Assembly: GCA_028386065.3 (NCBI GenBank)
Contig: JAKUCV010000176.1
Span: forward strand, 82,938 to 146,937
From: Turnera subulata
Taxonomy: Eukaryota; Streptophyta; Magnoliopsida; Malpighiales; Passifloraceae
Direction of reading: 5' to 3'
Length of the DNA: 64,000 nucleotides
Shown here: positions 58,147-64,000 of the stretch, piece after piece
How positions within the stretch are numbered: the stretch's first letter is position 1
Layout: each line of letters starts with the position of its first letter
Notes under the pieces: model-generated
Told to the model about the DNA's origin: nothing
Databases searched by the model: none
What the model saw: the letters and a program-made list of their open reading frames with translations, nothing else
Translations under genes and position numbers: made by a program

Positions 58147-59526
58147 ATGGAGGCTTTATCATGGCAAGAAGAACAACCTCATGAACTATCACCAACGCCG
58201 CCATCAGCACCGGACGGCGAAACAGTAACAACCACAGACTCAGACTTTGACAACCTAAGAATCATCAAAGTCCTGGGGAGAGGAGCCATGGGCACCGTCT
58301 TCCTCGTCCACGACCGAGCATCCGACCCAACAGCCAAGAGCCCTTACGCCCTCAAGGTGGTCGAGAAATCCACCCTCCACACCAAGTTCGAGGCCGACCG
58401 CCGCGCCCGCTGGGAGATCCAAGTCCTCTCCCGCCTCTCCTCCCCCTCCTCCCCCTCCCCCTCCCCCAGTAACCCTTTCCTCCCCTACCTCATCTCCTCC
58501 TTCGAAACCCAGGACTTCCTCGCCTGGGCCGTCCCCTTCTGCCCCGGCGGCGACCTCAACGTCCTCCGCCACCGCCAGAACGACCGCGTCTTCTCCCCTG
58601 CCGTCGTCCGCTTCTACCTCGCCGAGATTGTCTGCGCCCTCGAGCACCTCCACGACATGGGCATCGTCTACAGAGACCTAAAGCCCGAAAACATCCTCGT
58701 CCAGCTCTCCGGTCACGTGACCCTCACCGACTTCGATCTCTCCCGCACCTTGAGGAAGACAACCGTCAAGACCGCCGCCGTGATCTTTGATCCCACCGTG
58801 CCACCACCTACCAAAAAGTACCACCACCATTATCATTATCATCATCATCTACCTCTTCCCATTCCTCGCCACCACCATTTCCACCGGAGGCACCTCACGC
58901 GGTGGGTGAATTTCATCTACAACGGCAAGCACGGCATCGACGGCCTGAAGAAGACCAAATCGGCCCGGGTCAGCCCGGTGAGCCGCCGGAAACACAGCTT
59001 CAGCGACGGGGAGCGCTCCAACTCCTTCGTCGGGACGGAGGAGTACGTCTCCCCGGAGGTGGTGCGCGGGGACGGGCACGAGTTCGCCGTCGACTGGTGG
59101 GCCCTCGGGATTCTAATCTACGAGATGCTGTACGGGACGACGCCGTTCAAGGGGAAGAACCGGAAAGAGACGTTCCAAAACGTGCTGGGTAAGAAGCCCG
59201 AGCTGGTGGGGAAGCGAAACGAGTTGACGGACTTGATCGAACGGCTGCTGGAGAAGGATCCCGCCAAGAGGCTGGGCTACTTCCGCGGCGCGCAGGAGAT
59301 CAAGGAGCACTCCTTCTTCAGAGGGGTTCGGTGGGACCTACTGACGGAGGTGTTACGGCCCCCGTTCATCCCGCCCAGAGACGACGCCGACTTCGCGGAG
59401 AGGGCGGCCGCCGGTGGGATGGATATCAGGGAGTATTACCAGAACCTGAGGGCGCCAAAGTCCACGCCTCCGTCACCGTTACCGTCTCCGCCCACGGAGC
59501 ATCACAGGAACTTGTCAGAGTTCTAA
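58147..59526 (+). CDS. UNICORN-like AGCVIII serine/threonine protein kinase
   Basis: A single-exon, 459-residue protein kinase, the only intact gene in the window. The kinase domain starts near residue 38: GRGAMG (44-49), ALK with Lys70, Glu90 of helix C, YRDLKPEN with catalytic Asp177, and DFD (195-197) instead of DFG, the hallmark of plant AGCVIII kinases. An insert of about 98 residues separates DFD from the activation segment GTEEYVSPE (296-304). It contains a His-rich tract (226-248), a basic patch and RRKHSFSDGERSNSF. AVDWWALG, KRLG and the C-terminal RWDLLTEVLRPPFIPPRDD follow. FCPGGDLNVLRHRQND and the tail match Arabidopsis UNICORN/UCNL, which restrain planar growth in integuments. 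The end NLSEF resembles a PIF motif lacking its first Phe. ATG 58147 is the first in frame after the TATA box. GC-rich codons contrast with the AT-rich flanks. Confidence 0.95.
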   Translation: MEALSWQEEQPHELSPTPPSAPDGETVTTTDSDFDNLRIIKVLGRGAMGTVFLVHDRASDPTAKSPYALKVVEKSTLHTKFEADRRARWEIQVLSRLSSPSSPSPSPSNPFLPYLISSFETQDFLAWAVPFCPGGDLNVLRHRQNDRVFSPAVVRFYLAEIVCALEHLHDMGIVYRDLKPENILVQLSGHVTLTDFDLSRTLRKTTVKTAAVIFDPTVPPPTKKYHHHYHYHHHLPLPIPRHHHFHRRHLTRWVNFIYNGKHGIDGLKKTKSARVSPVSRRKHSFSDGERSNSFVGTEEYVSPEVVRGDGHEFAVDWWALGILIYEMLYGTTPFKGKNRKETFQNVLGKKPELVGKRNELTDLIERLLEKDPAKRLGYFRGAQEIKEHSFFRGVRWDLLTEVLRPPFIPPRDDADFAERAAAGGMDIREYYQNLRAPKSTPPSPLPSPPTEHHRNLSEF

Positions 59527-61864
59527 CCCAGCCCAGCCCAGCCCACCCCACCCCACACGTGTGGCTGTAATGTAAGAATTAGATGGTTATATTCTTTATC
59601 TCCATTTAGGGAGGAGGGAATGGGATACTGTATTTTTGTATATAGAATAATGAGATGATGGGGGTGTAGAATACAACCTGAAAATTAGTTCTAGTGGAAC
59701 AAAAAAGGTTAGCTTTTTTTTAGTTGGTGATAAATGGTATAATCTATAAATCTGATATAATATTCTGCATCCGTTACATATACTCTTTTCTTTTCTCTGT
59801 ATACGGTTACTGGGTTACACGTTTGCTTGTTCTTATTTGCACATGCGCCCAGGTATGGCCTCGTCTTATCGAAATGGCTACTGGCTGTTATTGGCAGTAT
59901 TGAGAAATGACAACAAATTCTTGTCATTGATTGGGGGGGATGGCATAACATAACATGGAGTTTGTTTATGGGTCTAAAATGTGGACTCTGTTCCATTCCA
60001 GTATTTCTTTTTTATTTGGACAACAATGCATTGGTAAAAATACAGTTTACAGAACCAGAGTGATTGGTGGTGGGGTCGTGAGTTTAAATGGACATCATTT
60101 TTTATCACTAAATCGACATCATTTGAGTTACCGAAAGATGATAATATAATATCCAGTGGTGTGATTTGTAATTTTGCTCCGAGGAGAACAATAGTGAATT
60201 AGCCAAATTTGCATCAAAAGTTAGATTCTTGCACCTCACGTGAAACGAGCACTTGCTTACTCACCCGCCTTTGTCTAACCATCCTTCATAATAACATTCT
60301 ATTTGTCTCCATTATGAGTCTTTAATTACTCTTTTCAATTTTTTTTTCTTTTTTTATACATAATACTTTCAACCCGGAGTCATATATAAGAAGGTTGAGG
60401 ATCAGAACAACGTACGTAGCTCTGTTGTGAAAAATATACCAGAAATCTAACAAATATGCAGAAATTTTGCAGGAAAGAACGCATAGAGTTGACAGTACTT
60501 ATATATATATGCTTCTTAATTAATCACATGGTACTTAACTTGAAACTAAGAGAAGCAGAGTTGGGAGTTGTTTAAATCATTCATAGCTTCATATTGGTTG
60601 CTGGTGGAAACTTTGGTCCCGACCTGCAGACCAGAGAGACTTTGTGCAAAAAGGTGTTCTCTTTTTGGGAGGTTATTTTTACTTTTCAATTAGTAGTTTA
60701 TAGTAATACATTTCTAGGCTTCAAAAGATATGGTTCATATTAGCATAAAAAAAAAAAAGATATGGTTCATATGATTAATGCCACAGACAAAATGGTCTTA
60801 GATTACGGGGTTTGCAAAATTAGCTGGACTCATGTCACCTCATATTCTCTCCTTTCAGCTTTATCACACAATTCTTTACTTCCTGTGACGACCTATGTTG
60901 GGTGTCCAGTGTGATAATTACTACACCTTTCCATGGAAATTAATTACTCTAATTGCAAAGAAAACGAGCACTGGCTTTTTAGTCACGAATTCAACACTGC
61001 AAATCATGGTACTTGAACTTGGAGCCTAGCTTGCTTGTGGTATGCGAAGGACATGTTGTGCCCGTTGGCTAAGGACCCTGCATGCCCCATACGTGGGTTG
61101 AAAGCCCTTAGCCGTTTCCTTCCTTTTTCCTTTTTCTTTTCTTTTCTTTTGTTATTTTCCTCCTTTTGGATAAGAGATTAATTTATGATCTGAAGTGTGC
61201 CATATATATGCACATAACATAACATAAAAGGAAGATACCTTGCATAGGTTTAAGCACCGGTTTCTAATATGACTGAATTGTTTTATATGTTATAGAGGCG
61301 GCTGCCGGCTAGCTGTTTTCTGAACATTGGTTGCCAGGGAAGGAGGTTATTCATAAAGATTTGATGTTCAAGTATTTTGAGAAAGTAATGGAAATTAGAG
61401 ATTCTTCGTGACATAAAATCAAGAAAATTCAACCACTTTTAGTCATGTAATTAATTAAGTAACGAGTAAGGTGTAATGAGGGAGCTTAATCCCTGAGTTT
61501 ACCATAGAGAAAATTAATAAGATGAAATGGAGTGCTATTGTATGTTGGAGACAAATTCTTCAAAAAATTTATACGGTGAAGGTAACCAATTAAAACCATG
61601 TTGTTTCCATGGTGTTATTATATAATGATGAATTCAAGCTTTGCTGAAAAAAATTTATCCAATATGTGATGAGAGTGATTCCAACATCAACTTCACATTG
61701 ATACATACATAGATTACCGAGTTCATGAACATATAACTCAAGCTCTTGATGAGATGTTCAGGTCTTGATATACTCCTTCCGAATAAATTGACGTTTGAGG
61801 GAAAAAAATTTGTTCCTAAAAGATTGTGACTTTGAATTTTTTCAATATTTATACTTAACTTTAC
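59527..61864. other. Intergenic DNA downstream of the kinase gene
   Basis: No gene or complete element is visible beyond the kinase 3' region. One small oddity is AAAGATATGGTTCATAT occurring at about 60724 and 60756, the second after a 12-A run. A short CTTTT-rich patch lies near 61120-61150. The last 8 bases are the AACTTTAC duplication of the next MITE. Confidence 0.55.
59646..59651 (+). terminator. Candidate polyadenylation signal of the kinase gene
   Basis: AATAAT lies 120 bp after the stop codon, preceded by a TGTAATGTAAG element (59566-59576) that could be a far-upstream element. Plant signals are loose, so this is only a plausible site. Confidence 0.35.
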
Positions 61865-62247
61865 CAAGGTTATCAAAACCGGACCGGTTCGACCGGTTAA
61901 CCGGATTCAACCGCCTTTTTAGCAAAGCCCCGGTCCGATTCACTGGAAAAAACCCCTTGGTTATATAACCGCTTTGAACCGGCCGGTTTTTAAGGTTTTT
62001 TGGGCAACCGGCCGGTTTTTAAGGTTTTTTGGGCAACCGGCCGGTTTTTTAAGGTTTTTGCCCGGTTATTCCGGTTGGCAGCCGGTTGGATCAATTTATT
62101 TTTTTTTAAGAAGGTTGTTATTTTTTTTATGTTATTTTTCAGCCTTTAAATGTAAAAATAGGAAAACGGTGAACCCCGGTTGAACCCCGGTTTTATTGAT
62201 CGACTACCTTCGCCGGTTCGCTGCCCGGTCCGGTTTTCAAAACCTTG
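61865..62247. mobile_element. hAT-type MITE with CCGG-rich interior
   Basis: 383 bp, with imperfect terminal inverted repeats CAAGGTTATCAAAACCGGAC and GTCCGGTTTTCAAAACCTTG. An exact 8-bp duplication AACTTTAC flanks it (61857-61864, 62248-62255). The interior repeats CCGGCCGGTTTTTAAGG followed by TTTTTTGGGCAA (61979-62065) two to three times, and has many CCGGTT motifs. No coding capacity. Confidence 0.92.
61979..62065. repeat. About 30-bp tandem repeat inside the MITE
   Basis: Units of CCGGCCGGTTTTTAAGG plus TTTTTTGGGCAA begin near 61979, 62009 and 62039; the third has an extra T and a shorter end. Confidence 0.85.
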
Positions 62248-62255
62248 AACTTTAC

Positions 62256-62978
62256 ATAACAAATCTAGCTTGTCTAAAAGTGAAATAAAGATAAGTTAGT
62301 CAAATAATCTTAAATTTTAGACTATTAATTATTTTCCTTAATTTGTGTGAGGATTCCTTGATTAATTGCGCCATAATTAAGATGCATTTCTTTGTACCTT
62401 CCATGAGGGTTTTTTTTTTTTCTGCAGGAAAATAAATCGGGATGCAGCCAATTAAGCAAGAAGGGGGCTTACTTTGGAGCATTTATTTGCACATATGCCA
62501 CAGCATTAATGGCAGATGCTGAACACTCTATTCATTTCTGCGTGACACACGAGCGAGTGCTTAGTTTTTTTCGCTGGAAAGAATTATTGGTTGACAAATT
62601 GTAAGGGAGACATGAAAAGTGCAAGTCATGAGGCCTGCCCTTGTGAAGACAGTGCCACCCTGAAACATAAATGCGTCACTTCCAAAAATTAATCGCTCGC
62701 TTACAGCTAGCTAGCTGCATCCATGCAATCTCCAATTGTAATCTATCCACTTCTCCGTCGCAACAATAATAACAACATAAGAAAAACGAAACCCGTCGCT
62801 GAACTGCAAAGATAAATATATATTTTTGAACGCCACTCAATATAAAGGATCGATGTCTTTGTTTTACGACATTCTGAGGCTAAAAGCAATAGAAAGAGTT
62901 CTTACTCTAAGTTGAAGACTAGGGAGTATATATAGCATCAGGTGCTTAGATCACTATAAACTGAAATATGTTAGCAGC
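62256..62978. other. Intergenic DNA, nothing identified
   Basis: No reading with a domain, no inverted-repeat pair and no RNA gene seen. The right end is the first copy of the LINE target duplication (62979-62996). Confidence 0.55.
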
Positions 62979-62996
62979 TGGGTACCAAAGTGGAAT

Positions 62997-63680
62997 TTTT
63001 TTCCTTTTTTTGAGAACGAAAGCATCTTCATTGCATATTACACTAAAGCGTGAACACCATCCGCAGCAACAGCTGCTAAAATGTATTGAGGAAAACTATC
63101 AAACCCAAAGTCTTTCCTCTCTAGCCTGTTAAATTGCACAAAAGATGAGCTGCCGTATTACAAGTTCTAGGAGTAAAAGAAGAAGAAAAAGCATCAAAAG
63201 AAACAGAAAGAGCACGAAGATCTTCAACGATGATCCCTAGTGGGAATGTAGGGGAGGGTTGAGAATGGAGGGCTCTACTACAACTTGGCTATCCATCTCG
63301 AAAATCACTCTGTTCAACTCCATCTGCTTAGCCAGACCAAGGCTAAAACGAGCCGCATAAGCCTCTACCAATGCAGCATCCATTGTGATAGGGAAAAATG
63401 GACACCCATGGCTAGGACTTGACCCTGGTGATCCCGCAAGACAGCACCCACCCCTACATCACCAGCTTCCACAAGAGCAACATCCGTATTGAGTTTAATC
63501 CATGGTGGTTGGGGAGGTAACCACTGACCAGGGGCACGGGCTGGTTTTTTTGGCGAGGTGGAGATGTATTAGCCTGCTGATAAGACCGAAGGAATTGTGC
63601 AGCTAACCCGACCACATCCTCCTTTTCCAGGCTTTGCTGTTGAAAGACAAGAGAATTCCTATCCATCTAGATCGCTACAT
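62997..63680 (-). mobile_element. 5'-truncated LINE with RNase H-like remnant
   Basis: An exact 18-bp duplication TGGGTACCAAAGTGGAAT (62979-62996 and 63681-63698) encloses 684 bp with a T-rich start on the plus strand (62997-63013), which is an A-rich tail on the minus strand. The minus strand encodes pieces of the plant RNase H-like domain at the end of L1-type LINE ORF2: QWLPPQPPWIKLNTD, GVGAVLRDHQGQVLAMGVHF, LVEAYAARFSLGLAKQMELN and FEMDSQVVVE, in different frames and with stops. Copying stopped early, so RT and endonuclease are absent. This is a fragment, not a gene. Confidence 0.93.
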
Positions 63681-63698
63681 TGGGTACCAAAGTGGAAT

Positions 63699-64000
63699 CA
63701 AATTATTCCATTTGTCGGCAAATTTAGGGCTCAACATTGGAAAATTGTTTAGCGACAATGAATTGTATATAGCTAGGTCCCCATCAACTAGAAATCAAAT
63801 TGATCCTTTTGTCATCTTTAGGAAAAAAATTTGGCATGTTGCAATTTAAGCATCGGTGGCCCTATGGATCAACAAAATAATTTTGCTACATGGGCATATA
63901 TAAGGCAAGTCTGGTAGATGTGTGGCCCTAAGGATATCCTTCTTAGCCAACGACAAAAGACCCCATTACGGTTTTGCTTCTACACTAGCCATATCATGCC
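63699..64000. other. Window end, nothing identified
   Basis: About 300 bp with no recognised gene or repeat. The short plus-strand reading 63634-63849 crosses the LINE boundary and so is not a natural gene. Confidence 0.5.

Noticed and set aside
58255..59310. Minus-strand and alternative-frame ORFs over the kinase gene
   Set aside because: Shadows caused by GC-rich codons; the plus-strand kinase frame has the full set of motifs.
60720..60775. Repeated AAAGATATGGTTCATAT around a poly-A run as a retrogene insertion
   Set aside because: Only about 15 bp lie between the copies, so it is more likely a local duplication or slippage.

Overview
This is nuclear DNA from a flowering plant, most likely a dicot. 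The evidence is the mixture of plant LTR-retrotransposon lineages (SIRE/Maximus-type Copia, Athila-like and Tat-like Gypsy, and chromovirus-like Gypsy), a plant L1-type LINE, MULE- and hAT-type elements, and one plant-specific AGCVIII protein kinase gene. No prokaryotic, organellar or rRNA/tRNA features were seen. Nearly all of the window is transposable-element sequence; the only credible host gene is a single-exon kinase at 58147-59526.

Left block, 1-21.9 kb: a stack of nested insertions. A SIRE-type Copia element (+ strand) is split at 1500/20943 by a non-autonomous chromovirus-like LTR element (1501-20937, TG...CA ends, target duplication CTGAC). That element's 5' LTR holds a Copia-type solo LTR (about 1594-3015, minus strand) with a striking array of palindromes. 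Its interior holds a MULE-type MITE (5457-6252), and its 3' LTR is broken by an Athila-like element (8461-20715) that has lost its integrase.

Middle block, 21.9-41.8 kb: the 3' part of a Tat/Ogre-like Gypsy element, with three tandem-repeat arrays followed by an LTR (24624-26220). Next are a non-autonomous hAT element (26296-27728, 8-bp duplication), an unclassified long inverted repeat (27896-28727), and a nearly full SIRE/Maximus Copia element on the minus strand (29239-40287, duplication CATGT). This Copia element has an env-position ORF but its gag start and primer site are deleted.

Right block, 41.8-64 kb: a hAT element (41788-52273, duplication AATAGAAT) contains a complete minus-strand chromovirus-like Gypsy element (42271-51549, duplication AATAA). 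A diverged solo LTR of the same family lies at 53658-56594 (duplication TTTTA). Then come the UNICORN-like AGCVIII kinase gene with a visible core promoter, a hAT MITE (61865-62247) and a 5'-truncated LINE (62997-63680) with an 18-bp target duplication.

The elements do not cooperate as a pathway. The region records repeated nested insertion followed by point-mutation decay, LTR-LTR recombination and deletion. No element retains an intact gag-pol. The most unusual pattern is the palindrome array at 2237-2734: fifteen copies of a 12-bp palindrome, 21 bp apart within groups that repeat every 73-76 bp, lying upstream of an LTR TATA box.
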